Shown: positions 16,363 to 24,641 of the stretch, one piece after another | Layout of the letters: every line of letters begins with the position of its first letter | How positions within the stretch are numbered: position 1 is the stretch's first letter | Assembly (NCBI GenBank): GCA_028718545.1 | Contig: JAQULT010000015.1 | Coordinates: 1-38,430 of the forward strand | Source of the DNA: Fidelibacterota bacterium | GTDB taxonomy: Bacteria > Fidelibacterota > Fidelibacteria > Fidelibacterales > Fidelibacteraceae | Length of the DNA stretch: 38,430 nt | Direction of reading: 5' to 3' | Position numbers and translations under genes: made by a program | The notes under the pieces: generated by a model | What the model saw: the letters and a program-made list of their open reading frames with translations, nothing else | Database searches by the model: none | What the model was told of the DNA's origin: nothing

Positions 16363-17391
16363 ATGGTCATTGTATTCAAACCCAATGCAAGCAGCGAACA
16401 AATTCAAAATGTCAAGAATTATCTGCTAAATCTGGGTTTTGAGTACCATTTTAGCGAGGGAAAGGAAGTTACCATCCTGGGTGTGATCGGCGACACCAAA
16501 CGCCTTGTACCGGAATATTTTCTGAAGCTCGACGGTGTCTCGAACGCTTTCCGTATCCAGGAAACCTACAAACTCTGTTCCCGGACCTTCCATCCGCGCA
16601 ATACCCGGGTCAAGGTTGACAATCTGGTCATCGGCGGCAACGATATTGCCGTGATGGCCGGCCCCTGTTCTATCGAGAACGAATCGATGATCTATGATAT
16701 CGCACGCGAGATCCGGCGCTCCGGAGCCAATATCATCCGCGGCGGCGCCTTTAAGCCGCGTTCTTCACCCTATGCCTTTCAGGGACTCGGAGAAGAAGGT
16801 CTGCGTTATTTGCGCGCCGTCGGCAACGAGACCGGCTGCCCTGTCGTGTCGGAGATCATGGCCATCAGTGATATCCCGCTCTTTGAGCAATATGTGGATA
16901 TTATCCAGATCGGCGCCAGGAATATGCAGAATTTTGCCCTGCTCAAGGAGCTGGCGCACATGCGCAAACCCATCCTGCTCAAGCGCGGGATCTCGGCTAC
17001 CATCGAAGAATGGCTGAATTCCGCGGAATACCTGGCCTCCAAGGGCAACCAGAAGATCATTCTCTGCGAGCGCGGTATACGCACCTTTGAGAATTCCACC
17101 CGTTTTACGCTGGACCTCTCTTCCGTGCCGGTGATCAAGAAAAAATCGCACCTTCCCATTATTGTGGATCCCAGTCATCCCATGGGACAGAGCGATCTGG
17201 TTATTCCCATGGCGCGGGCGGCGGTTGCCGCGGGTGCGGACGGCATTATGGTGGAAGTGCATCACAATCCCGCCGAGGCGCTTTCGGACGGCCCGCAATC
17301 CCTGACCTTCAAACAATTCGAGAATCTGATGCGCGAGATCCGCATGATCGCCGAAGCCATCGGGAGAAATATTGCAAGCAATGAAGCCTGA
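16363..17391 (+). CDS. aroF: 3-deoxy-7-phosphoheptulonate (DAHP) synthase, class I-beta
   Basis: This enzyme condenses PEP with erythrose-4-phosphate, the first step of the shikimate pathway. From ATG 16363 (AAGGAG eight bases upstream) it has 342 residues. Residues 1-~70 form a ferredoxin-like domain (MVIVFKPNASSEQI onward), the allosteric domain known from the Thermotoga type, which mediates feedback inhibition by aromatic amino acids. The barrel carries AGPCSIEN, IIRGGAFKPRSSPYAFQG, IQIGARNMQNFALL, PILLKRG and VDPSHPMGQ, covering PEP, E4P and metal sites. No chorismate mutase is fused to it. The TyrA-PheA gene begins within its last codons, so the two are coupled. Confidence 0.94.
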   Translation: MVIVFKPNASSEQIQNVKNYLLNLGFEYHFSEGKEVTILGVIGDTKRLVPEYFLKLDGVSNAFRIQETYKLCSRTFHPRNTRVKVDNLVIGGNDIAVMAGPCSIENESMIYDIAREIRRSGANIIRGGAFKPRSSPYAFQGLGEEGLRYLRAVGNETGCPVVSEIMAISDIPLFEQYVDIIQIGARNMQNFALLKELAHMRKPILLKRGISATIEEWLNSAEYLASKGNQKIILCERGIRTFENSTRFTLDLSSVPVIKKKSHLPIIVDPSHPMGQSDLVIPMARAAVAAGADGIMVEVHHNPAEALSDGPQSLTFKQFENLMREIRMIAEAIGRNIASNEA

Positions 17392-18697
17392 AAAGGAATT
17401 TGCGGTCATCGGTTACGGCCGCTTCGGGAAACTTTGGGCGCAGATCCTTGCGGAACACGGCCGGGTCTCTGTGTATGAATCCCGTAGCGATGCGCAGTCC
17501 CCGGACGGCGGGCATATCCGCTTTTCGGGACTGCCCGAGGCGCTGAAAAAGCCCGTGATCTTTCTCTGCATTCCCATTTCGGAGATAGAGACTTTTCTTA
17601 AAACAAACGCCGTGACGCTTTCCCGGGAATCCGTAGTGATCGATACGGCTTCGGTCAAAAGCTATCCCATCGCCTGGATGGATGCTCTGATCCCGGATGT
17701 GCCACATCTGGGCCTGCACCCACTCTTCGGTCCCGACAGCTACCGCGCCGATCAGACAAATCTGATGATCATTACGCCTTCGGCCCAATACCCGAAACTG
17801 GCCGCGCAGTGGTCGGAAATCTTTGCATCCTGGCGCTTTTTCACCCAGATCATTTCCCCGGACGAACACGACCGCAGTATCGCCTATTCACAGGGCGTAA
17901 CGCATTTTGTCGGGAATGTCCTGCAGGAAATGCACCTGCCAAAGACCAATACCCCGACCCACGGCTTTACCCTGCTGCAGGACGTTGCCCGCTTCTGCAG
18001 CAACGATACGCCGCAGCTTTTCCGGGATATGCTGCTCTATAATCCGCATTCGGAACGGATGTTCAGCGATTTTATCCGGGCCTCCCACCGGATATCCACC
18101 TATATCCGCCGGGAAAATACCCTGAAAAGCGGACCGCTGACCCTGGGCGTGATGGGCGAGGAAGGCAGTTTTTCCCAGGAAGCGGGGGAACAGTGGCTGC
18201 AGGATAACCAGCTCCGCGATGCCCGGCTCCTTTGCCTTTCCAATGCCCAAAAAGTGTATCAGGCCCTGGATTTCGGGAGCATACAGGTAGGCCTGCTGCC
18301 TATCCAGAATGCGGCCGGCGGCATGGTCCTGGAAACCGTCCGCGGCATGGCCGAACACAACTGCAAGATCACGGGATTCTTTCCCTTTCTGGTCCGTCAG
18401 TGCCTGATGGTCCGGAAGAACTGCCGGAGCGACGTGCCCGTCTCCATCCATTCCCATCCCCAGGCACTGCGTCAGTGTAAACGCTATCTGCAGAAACACT
18501 ACCCCGGAATTCCGCTGATCGAAGAAGAAGATACCGCCGGTGCCGCACGCAAGCTCGCCCACGGAGAACTGCCGGAAAATGCCGGAGTCGTTGCGCCTGA
18601 GAAATGCGCCGCCATCTACGGACTAAAACTACTGCGCAGGGGAATTCAGGATTTGAGCCACAATATCACAGACTTTGTCACGGTGATCAGGGAATGA
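17381..18697 (+). CDS. bifunctional prephenate dehydrogenase / prephenate dehydratase fusion (no mutase, no ACT)
   Basis: The 438-residue fusion has an N-terminal prephenate dehydrogenase half (1-~245): GYGRFG dinucleotide motif, IDTASVKSY, GLHPLFGPD with catalytic-type His113, and SQGVTHF. The C-terminal half (~252-438) is a prephenate dehydratase: GEEGSFSQEA, LLPIQNAAGGMV, SHPQALRQC, DTAGAARKLA and NITDF. Compared with the family consensus, PIENS is PIQNA and the TRF triad is TDF, though the catalytic Thr is kept. It ends right at the dehydratase domain, so the usual ACT regulatory domain is missing. It would channel prephenate to both hydroxyphenylpyruvate and phenylpyruvate. A TTG at 17372 with GGGAG five bases upstream is an alternative start. 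It overlaps both neighbours. Confidence 0.85.
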   Translation: MKPEKEFAVIGYGRFGKLWAQILAEHGRVSVYESRSDAQSPDGGHIRFSGLPEALKKPVIFLCIPISEIETFLKTNAVTLSRESVVIDTASVKSYPIAWMDALIPDVPHLGLHPLFGPDSYRADQTNLMIITPSAQYPKLAAQWSEIFASWRFFTQIISPDEHDRSIAYSQGVTHFVGNVLQEMHLPKTNTPTHGFTLLQDVARFCSNDTPQLFRDMLLYNPHSERMFSDFIRASHRISTYIRRENTLKSGPLTLGVMGEEGSFSQEAGEQWLQDNQLRDARLLCLSNAQKVYQALDFGSIQVGLLPIQNAAGGMVLETVRGMAEHNCKITGFFPFLVRQCLMVRKNCRSDVPVSIHSHPQALRQCKRYLQKHYPGIPLIEEEDTAGAARKLAHGELPENAGVVAPEKCAAIYGLKLLRRGIQDLSHNITDFVTVIRE

Positions 18698-19992
18698 AGA
18701 CAAAACAGGTCAAAATCATTCAGCCCCTTGAATCTATTCGCGGACAGATCACACTGCCCGGCGACAAATCCATGAGCCACCGCGCGCTGATCTTTGCCGC
18801 CATTGCCCGCGGAAATTCCAAGATCCGGCATTTGAATATCGGAGCCGACGCGCTGTCCACTATCGCCTGCCTGCAAAAACTCGGTGTCAGCTTCCAGCTG
18901 GGAAAATTCACCGTCGATGTCAACAGTCCCGGCTTCTTTCACTGGACACAGCCCCCGGACGGCCAGATGAACTGCGGGAATTCGGGGACGACCCTGCGCC
19001 TGCTGGCGGGCCTGCTGGCGGGAAAACCCGGGCTGGACCTGACTCTGACCGGCGACGCTTCGCTCAGCCAGCGGCCCATGCAGCGCATCATTGATCCGCT
19101 GAAGAAAATGGGCGCGAATATCGAGTCCCATGAAGGCTGTCTGCCGATCCGTATCCAGGGAAGGAACCTGAAAGGGATCCATTATGTCCTGCCCGTGGCC
19201 AGCGCGCAGGTTAAATCCTGCATTCTGTTCGCGGGACTTTCGGCACAGGGCAAAACCTATGTCGAAGAACCGATCGCCACCCGCGATCACAGCGAAAATA
19301 TGATGAAGATCTTTCACATTCCGGTCTTCCGGAATAAAAAGATCATTTCCGTGCATACCCTGCGCCGCAATGTGCAGGGTTTTGAGTATTCCGTTCCGGG
19401 CGACCCGTCTTCCGCCGCCTACTGGGTAGCCGCCGCACTGATGCTGAACAAAAGCCGTATCCTGCTGCGGAAAATGTCCCTGAATCCCACACGCATCGCC
19501 TATATCCGCCTGCTGAAAAAATGCGGCGCCCGCATCGATATCCTGCCGGAAGACAAAAAGATCGAACCCGTAGGCGATATCGTGGTATACAGCTCCGGTC
19601 TCAAGGCTTTTAACATCAATAACCGCATTGTTCCGGGACTGATCGATGAGATCCCCCTGCTGGCCCTGATCGCTGCGCGGGCGAACGGGATCAGCCGTAT
19701 CCGCGGAGCCAAAGAACTCCGCTATAAGGAGAGTGACCGTATCAGCACAAGCGTGGAAATGTTGCGGACCCTGGGCGTGGAGGTCACCGAGTATGAAGAC
19801 GGAATGGATATCAAAGGACCGGTTGTTCTGCAGGGCGGTCTGGTAAATGCCTACGGGGACCACCGCATAGCCATGACCGCTTCCATCGCCGGACTGATCG
19901 CCCGGGATGCGGTACAGGTGCAGGACTGGAAAAGCGTGGATATCTCCTATCCGAATTTTTATCCCATTCTCGAAAGGATCAGTAAATCATGA
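18694..19992 (+). CDS. aroA: 3-phosphoshikimate 1-carboxyvinyltransferase (EPSP synthase)
   Basis: AroA joins PEP to shikimate-3-phosphate. From ATG 18694 it has 432 residues. The start overlaps the previous stop in an ATGA. Motifs in order are LPGDKSMSHRALI, NCGNSGTTLRLLAGLLAG, DASLSQRPM, SAQVKSCILFAGL, GDPSSAAYWVAAAL, DEIPLLALIAA, RYKESDRI and GDHRIAMTASIAG. The pattern GDKSMSHR with NSGTT is closer to class II (Gram-positive-like) enzymes than to the enterobacterial class I. Length is normal. It is in the middle of the shikimate operon and overlaps aroE by four bases. Confidence 0.96.
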   Translation: MKTKQVKIIQPLESIRGQITLPGDKSMSHRALIFAAIARGNSKIRHLNIGADALSTIACLQKLGVSFQLGKFTVDVNSPGFFHWTQPPDGQMNCGNSGTTLRLLAGLLAGKPGLDLTLTGDASLSQRPMQRIIDPLKKMGANIESHEGCLPIRIQGRNLKGIHYVLPVASAQVKSCILFAGLSAQGKTYVEEPIATRDHSENMMKIFHIPVFRNKKIISVHTLRRNVQGFEYSVPGDPSSAAYWVAAALMLNKSRILLRKMSLNPTRIAYIRLLKKCGARIDILPEDKKIEPVGDIVVYSSGLKAFNINNRIVPGLIDEIPLLALIAARANGISRIRGAKELRYKESDRISTSVEMLRTLGVEVTEYEDGMDIKGPVVLQGGLVNAYGDHRIAMTASIAGLIARDAVQVQDWKSVDISYPNFYPILERISKS

Positions 19993-20786
19993 GATTTGGA
20001 CTGCTGGGTTACGGGATCCAATATTCCATGAGTCCGGTGATCCATACCATGATCGCCCGGGCAGTATTGAGCTATGAATTGTTTGATGTAGCTCCCGAAG
20101 ATTTCGAGCTCAAACTGAGCAGTGAAATGGCAAAATTGTCCGGTTTTAACGTCACGATCCCCTACAAAAAGACCATTCTTCGGTACTGCCACGAATTTGA
20201 TTCCCTGGTACAGCGTCTCGGCGCGGCAAATACCGTCCTAATCCGCAATAATATCTGGAAAGCCTACAATACCGATTTTCCCGCGTTTATCCGGGTTATG
20301 GAGAATCATATCCCGGATTATTTAGCCTATCACCCCGTCGTGGTGGGTTACGGAGGTGTGGCGCGGGCGGCGGTCCACGGCCTGAAGCATCTGGATTATG
20401 TGAGCATCAGCCTGATCGGCGGAAAGAGCGACAAAGAACGCCGGGCATTTTTGAACAAGGTCCGGCCGGATATGGATATGCGCATTTTTGACAACTTGCC
20501 GGAAATGTCGAAACTCTGGATCAACTGTACGCCGGCGGGGAATATCGATCATCCGCGTATCCCGCCCTGTTTCAACGATATGCAGGAGGGCGATTTTCTT
20601 TTCGATCTGAACTACATGCCTCGGCCGACCTATCTGGAACAATATGCCGAAAAAAGGGGAGTCACCCACATCAACGGCCTGCGCATGCTGATCCTGCAGG
20701 CGCTGGAAGCCCAGAAGATCTGGCTGGGAACGGCCGTCATGGACGAAAAGGAAGTCGACAATATTCTATACATGATCAATCAGTAA
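19989..20786 (+). CDS. aroE: shikimate dehydrogenase
   Basis: AroE reduces 3-dehydroshikimate to shikimate with NADPH. The 265-residue protein has the substrate-binding SMSPVIH, NVTIPYKK with the catalytic Lys, GAANTV, YNTDF with the catalytic Asp, a slightly altered nucleotide motif (GYGGVARAAVHGL), INCTPAGN, DLNYMPRPT and NGLRMLILQ. The first glycine-rich motif starts GYGG where GAGG is usual. ATG 19989 overlaps the aroA stop. A 36-base gap follows before aroC, the widest in the operon, and it contains a fragment of a dispersed repeat. Confidence 0.93.
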   Translation: MRFGLLGYGIQYSMSPVIHTMIARAVLSYELFDVAPEDFELKLSSEMAKLSGFNVTIPYKKTILRYCHEFDSLVQRLGAANTVLIRNNIWKAYNTDFPAFIRVMENHIPDYLAYHPVVVGYGGVARAAVHGLKHLDYVSISLIGGKSDKERRAFLNKVRPDMDMRIFDNLPEMSKLWINCTPAGNIDHPRIPPCFNDMQEGDFLFDLNYMPRPTYLEQYAEKRGVTHINGLRMLILQALEAQKIWLGTAVMDEKEVDNILYMINQ

Positions 20787-20804
20787 GCTGCCGGCATGCC
20801 CGGC

Positions 20805-20819
20805 ATGTATCGGGGGTCA
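20805..20819. repeat. fragment of the window-edge palindromic repeat, inside the aro operon
   Basis: These 15 bases (ATGTATCGGGGGTCA) are the exact reverse complement of 73-87. They occupy the aroE-aroC spacer and end four bases before the aroC ATG, so the purine run CGGGGGT may serve as the aroC ribosome binding site. A neighbouring direct duplication (GGCATGCCCGGCATG, 20793-20807) adds to the sense of an inserted repeat. Confidence 0.55.
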
Positions 20820-20822
20820 CTT

Positions 20823-21962
20823 ATGCAACAGATAATCAGCTATATGAGCGCAGGCGAAAGCCACGGACCGGCGGAAGTCCTGATAATCCGCGGACTTCCT
20901 GCAGGTTTTCATCTGGATATTGACGCGCTCGACCGGCAATTGCAGCGGCGGCAGCAAGGCTACGGACGCGGGGGGCGAATGCGTATCGAAAAAGATGAGG
21001 TCCGTGTTCTCAGCGGACTGCGGCACGGTATCACGCTGGCCTCACCCCTGACCCTGATGATCGAAAATAAAGATCATGCCCGGTGGCGGAAAGAAATGGA
21101 TCCCCTGCAGGGCGAAGCGCAGTCAAAGGTCCGCGTACCGCGGCCGGGTCATGCGGATTTTGCGGGTGCCGCAAAATACGGTTTTGACGATATCCGGAAT
21201 GTCCTGGAACGCGCTTCCGCACGCGAAACTGCCGCGCGGATCCTGGCCGGTGCAGTATGCCGGCAGTTTCTCGAAGAACTGGGTATGCGCCTGGGCAGTT
21301 ACCTGATCCGGCTTGCGGATGTCCGCTGCCCGGATATGCAGCCGGGCGAAGAACTTTTTCGCAAGGCAGAGGAATCGGATGTCCGTTGCCCGGATCCCAA
21401 AAGTGCAGAATTAATGCGCAAGGCCATCGACAAGGCCAAAGCGGCGGGGGATTCCCTCGGCGGTATCTTCAGAGTGGCCGTTCTGGGTCTGCCGCCCGGA
21501 CTGGGTTCCTATGTGCACTGGGACGAAAAGCTTACATCCCGTATTGCCGCAGAGATCATGGGTATCCAGGCTGTCAGGGGAATCGCGTTCGGAGCGGGAT
21601 TTGAGGGCGCCGGATTGAGCGGTTCTGCCTACCATGACATCTTTGTGATCGAAAAAGAGCGGATAAAACGGGCAACGAACCGCGCCGGCGGTCTGGAAGG
21701 GGGTATGAGCAACGGCGAGGTCCTGCAGTTTGACGCGGTCATGAAGCCTATTCCCACACTGACAAGTCCGCTGGACAGTTTTAATATGGACACGATGAAA
21801 AAAGTCACCGCGCACCAGGAACGTTCGGATGTCTGCGCGCTGCCGGCGGCCGCCGTCGTTGCCGAAAATCTTTGCGCCGTGCCCCTGCTGAATGCCCTGC
21901 TGCTGCGCTATGGCGCGGACCGCTGGGACCACATCCTCCGGAGGGTAAAGGAAGATGCCTGA
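20823..21962 (+). CDS. aroC: chorismate synthase
   Basis: AroC converts EPSP to chorismate with reduced FMN. From ATG 20823 it has 379 residues. The signature segments are MSAGESHGPAEVLIIRGLP with the conserved His, RRQQGYGRGGRMRIEKDEV, GAAKYGFDDIRNVLERASAR, GAGFEGAGLSGSAYHD and HQERSDVCALPAAAVVAEN. All FMN- and substrate-contacting motifs are present. The upstream ATG at 20796 would start inside a repeat and lacks a binding site, so 20823 is preferred. aroK starts inside its last codons. Confidence 0.95.
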   Translation: MQQIISYMSAGESHGPAEVLIIRGLPAGFHLDIDALDRQLQRRQQGYGRGGRMRIEKDEVRVLSGLRHGITLASPLTLMIENKDHARWRKEMDPLQGEAQSKVRVPRPGHADFAGAAKYGFDDIRNVLERASARETAARILAGAVCRQFLEELGMRLGSYLIRLADVRCPDMQPGEELFRKAEESDVRCPDPKSAELMRKAIDKAKAAGDSLGGIFRVAVLGLPPGLGSYVHWDEKLTSRIAAEIMGIQAVRGIAFGAGFEGAGLSGSAYHDIFVIEKERIKRATNRAGGLEGGMSNGEVLQFDAVMKPIPTLTSPLDSFNMDTMKKVTAHQERSDVCALPAAAVVAENLCAVPLLNALLLRYGADRWDHILRRVKEDA

Positions 21963-22482
21963 AAGGGGAAAGCATCTTTTTCTTACCGGGATGATGGGTT
22001 CCGGGAAAAGCAGCTGCGGACGCGCATTGGCCGCCCGGCTGCATTGCGATTTTATCGATCTGGATAAAGAGATCGTAAAAATGCGGGGGAAAAGTATTGA
22101 AGCGATCTTCCGGGATGAGGGCGAAGCAGCGTTCCGCAATGCCGAAAGTGCCTGTGCCTTTGCCCTGGAACTGCCGCAGCGCAGCGTGATCGCCACCGGC
22201 GGGGGATTTCCTCTGCGCAGCGAGAACCGCGACTGGATGCGCCGGCTGGGAACCCTTATTTGGCTCAGGGCGGAACCGGAAAAGATCGCCGAGCGTGTCA
22301 GCGGCGGCGAACGGCCCCTGCTGAAGGACAAGAAGGATCCTGCGACGATTGGAAGGATCCTGGATGCGCGCAAACCCTTTTATGCGGAAGCCGATCTGCA
22401 TATCGATACCGGCGGGCACAGTATAGAGGGGGTTGTGGACATCATTCTGAAGGAACTGGAAAAATGGAAACGATCAGAATAA
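21955..22482 (+). CDS. aroK: shikimate kinase
   Basis: AroK phosphorylates shikimate at O3. The 175-residue protein has the P-loop (FLTGMMGSGKSSCGRALA), DLDKEIVKMRGKSI with the shikimate-binding Asp, the FRDEGEAAFRNAES segment with the binding Arg, ATGGGFPLR, and the lid ERPLL with its Arg. Length is typical. It starts within the aroC stop region behind a GGAGG-rich site (21940-21944), and its own stop lies 19 bases into aroB. Tight overlap on both sides marks co-translation. Confidence 0.95.
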   Translation: MPERGKHLFLTGMMGSGKSSCGRALAARLHCDFIDLDKEIVKMRGKSIEAIFRDEGEAAFRNAESACAFALELPQRSVIATGGGFPLRSENRDWMRRLGTLIWLRAEPEKIAERVSGGERPLLKDKKDPATIGRILDARKPFYAEADLHIDTGGHSIEGVVDIILKELEKWKRSE

Positions 22483-23546
22483 GAACAAGGCCGCCTTACC
22501 GCATTTCGGTCGAACCCGGACTGCTGCAGCACAGTGGCGAAATGCTGAAAACCTTGTTTTCCTCCGGGACCCGTATTACGATCCTGGTCTCGGAAACCCC
22601 GGGGAAGCATTACTTGGAAACTCTGGAAAACAATCTGAAAGCTGCAGGATTTGACTGTCTGGCATTCAGCGTTCCGCCCGGAGAAAAACGGAAAAACCTG
22701 CAGACGGTTTCGGAACTCTACGATGCACTGATCAATGCAGGAATGGACCGTTCTGACTGCATTCTGGCGCTGGGCGGCGGCCGTGTGGGTGATATCGCCG
22801 GTTTTTGTGCAGCCACTCTCTACCGCGGTATCCCTTTTGTTCAGGTCCCGACTACATTGTTAGCCCAGGTGGACGCTTCGGTCGGCGGAAAGACCGGCGT
22901 CAATCACGAGAAAGCCAAAAATCTGATCGGCGCTTTCTATCAGCCAAGGACGGTGCTGATCGATCCGGAACTGCTCAGGACCCTGGATATGCGGGAACGG
23001 GTTTCCGGTTTTGCGGAAGTCCTGAAATACGGCTTTATCGCCGATGCCGCCCTTTTGGAAACCTGCATAACCCGGCGCGATGCCATTCTGAACGCAGAAG
23101 ATTTGTTGCTGCTGACAGATATTATTTGCCGTTCGGTCCGCATCAAAGCTCGTATTGTTGAAAAGGATGAACGTGAAAGCGGTCTGCGCATGCTGCTGAA
23201 TTTCGGACACAGCATCGGGCATGCCATCGAAAAAGCCTCGGGGTACGCGCTGCGCCACGGCGAAGCCCTGCTGATCGGAATGGATGCCGCATTGCGGCTC
23301 AGCATCCGTTTTGCCGGTCTTGCTCCCGAAAGCCAGGCGCGATTCAGCGCATTTTTGAATGCATTGCCCCGGCCGCGAACGGATCTGCAACTGTCGCCGG
23401 AAATACTGATCGACAATTTGCGTTACGATAAAAAGAATAAGAACCGGCAGACCCGTTTTGTCCTTCTGCGCGCACCGGGAAAAACGCTGATCCGTGATGA
23501 TATTCCCCAAACGGCAATCCGCGAAATCCTGGAAACCTTACTGTAA
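22464..23546 (+). CDS. aroB: 3-dehydroquinate synthase
   Basis: AroB cyclises DAHP to 3-dehydroquinate using NAD and a divalent metal. From ATG 22464 it has 360 residues. Motifs are VPPGEKRKNLQTV, ALGGGRVGDIAGFCAATLYR, VPTTLLAQVDASVGGKTGVN, KNLIGAFYQP, GFAEVLKYG with the metal-binding Glu, and LNFGHSIGHAIE with metal-binding His. The usual G-DLAGF reads GDIAGF. ATG 22464 overlaps aroK by 19 bases and has AAGGAA 8-13 bases upstream. aroQ follows after 16 bases. Confidence 0.95.
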   Translation: METIRIRTRPPYRISVEPGLLQHSGEMLKTLFSSGTRITILVSETPGKHYLETLENNLKAAGFDCLAFSVPPGEKRKNLQTVSELYDALINAGMDRSDCILALGGGRVGDIAGFCAATLYRGIPFVQVPTTLLAQVDASVGGKTGVNHEKAKNLIGAFYQPRTVLIDPELLRTLDMRERVSGFAEVLKYGFIADAALLETCITRRDAILNAEDLLLLTDIICRSVRIKARIVEKDERESGLRMLLNFGHSIGHAIEKASGYALRHGEALLIGMDAALRLSIRFAGLAPESQARFSAFLNALPRPRTDLQLSPEILIDNLRYDKKNKNRQTRFVLLRAPGKTLIRDDIPQTAIREILETLL

Positions 23547-23562
23547 CTTAAAAGGAAATGCC

Positions 23563-24027
23563 ATGGCCGAAAACAACGATGCGCCCATGAAGATCCTGGT
23601 TATCCACGGTCCCAATCTGAATATGCTGGGACACCGGGACCGCGCTCAGTACGGAACCCTGACTCTGGATAAACTGAATACCCTGCTCCGCAAAGAAGCG
23701 CAGGCTTTGAATATTGAACTGAGCATTTACCAGTTCAATTCCGAGGAAAAGATCATCCGTACCCTGCAGCGTCAACGCAACAAATGCAATGCCGTTATCC
23801 TGAATCCGGCTGCTTATACGCACTACAGTTACGCGATCCGCGATACCATCGAATTATTGCCGGTCCCCGTAGTGGAAGTGCATTTATCCAATATCTACGA
23901 GCGTGAGGACTTCCGCAGAATTTCCGTTACCAAAGCGGTATGCCTCCATCAGATCTACGGGAAAAAAGAGCAAAGCTATATAGAAGCCCTGCATTTTTTA
24001 TACGAGCATCTCCGGAAAAAATCATGA
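23563..24027 (+). CDS. aroQ: type II 3-dehydroquinate dehydratase
   Basis: AroQ dehydrates 3-dehydroquinate to 3-dehydroshikimate in a dodecameric type II enzyme. It has 154 residues from ATG 23563, which follows AAAGGAA. The active-site set is recognisable: GPNLNMLGHRD, QYG with the catalytic Tyr, YQFNSEE (usually QSNHEG, so this loop differs), NPAAYTHYSYAIRDT with the catalytic His, and EVHLSNIYEREDFRR. The substitution of EG by EE is conservative in position but unusual. The next gene begins inside its stop codon. With this gene every enzyme from PEP plus E4P to chorismate is in one operon. Confidence 0.92.
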   Translation: MAENNDAPMKILVIHGPNLNMLGHRDRAQYGTLTLDKLNTLLRKEAQALNIELSIYQFNSEEKIIRTLQRQRNKCNAVILNPAAYTHYSYAIRDTIELLPVPVVEVHLSNIYEREDFRRISVTKAVCLHQIYGKKEQSYIEALHFLYEHLRKKS

Positions 24028-24641
24028 AATATTTGTCGCGCGAATTCTTTATGCAGGATGTGCGGCGGGTTGCCGAAAAACTCCTGGATACATGGCTGAT
24101 CCGGGATTTTCCCGGCGGAGGGCGTCTGATCGGGCGTATCGTGGAAACGGAAGCTTATGCCCACACCGATGATCCGGCCTCGCATTCCAGTAAGGGGAAA
24201 ACGCCGCGCAATGCCGTGATGTTCGGTCCGGCGGGGCATCTTTACGTCTACTTTACCTACGGCATGCATTTTTGCTGCAATGTGGTCACCGCTGCGGAAG
24301 GCCGCGGTGAGGCGGTATTGCTGCGTGCGCTGGAACCGCTGGAAGGCATTCCACGCATGGCATTGAACCGTTACGGAAAGGAAAATATCAGTGAGCGGGA
24401 ACTGAAAGACCTTTGCCGGGGACCTGCAAGGCTGTGCCGTGCTTTTGCTATCGGCCGCGAGCAGAACGGTACGGATCTTTGCGGCGGAGAGATCCGTATA
24501 GGTGAGGGCGATGCGATATCGAAACTGCCGATAGCCCGCAGCAGCCGTATCGGGATCCGGGAGGGACGTTCGCATCTCTGGCGCTTTTACTTTCAGAACG
24601 ATCCCTGGATTAGCGGTCCGGTAAAAGACAGGCTTATATGA
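24024..24641 (+). CDS. mpg: 3-methyladenine DNA glycosylase (AAG/Mpg family)
   Basis: This family excises alkylated purines to start base-excision repair. The 205-residue protein has the family's IVETEAYAHTDDPASHSSKG with the catalytic Glu, RNAVMFGPAGHLYVYFTYGM with the Tyr that intercalates, NVVTAAEGRGEAVLLRALEP, LCRGPARLCRAFAI and RIGIREG. Length matches bacterial members. ATG 24024 overlaps the aroQ stop and its own stop overlaps the CPBP protease start. Its place at the end of the aro operon probably reflects operon accretion, not a functional link. Confidence 0.93.
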   Translation: MKYLSREFFMQDVRRVAEKLLDTWLIRDFPGGGRLIGRIVETEAYAHTDDPASHSSKGKTPRNAVMFGPAGHLYVYFTYGMHFCCNVVTAAEGRGEAVLLRALEPLEGIPRMALNRYGKENISERELKDLCRGPARLCRAFAIGREQNGTDLCGGEIRIGEGDAISKLPIARSSRIGIREGRSHLWRFYFQNDPWISGPVKDRLI

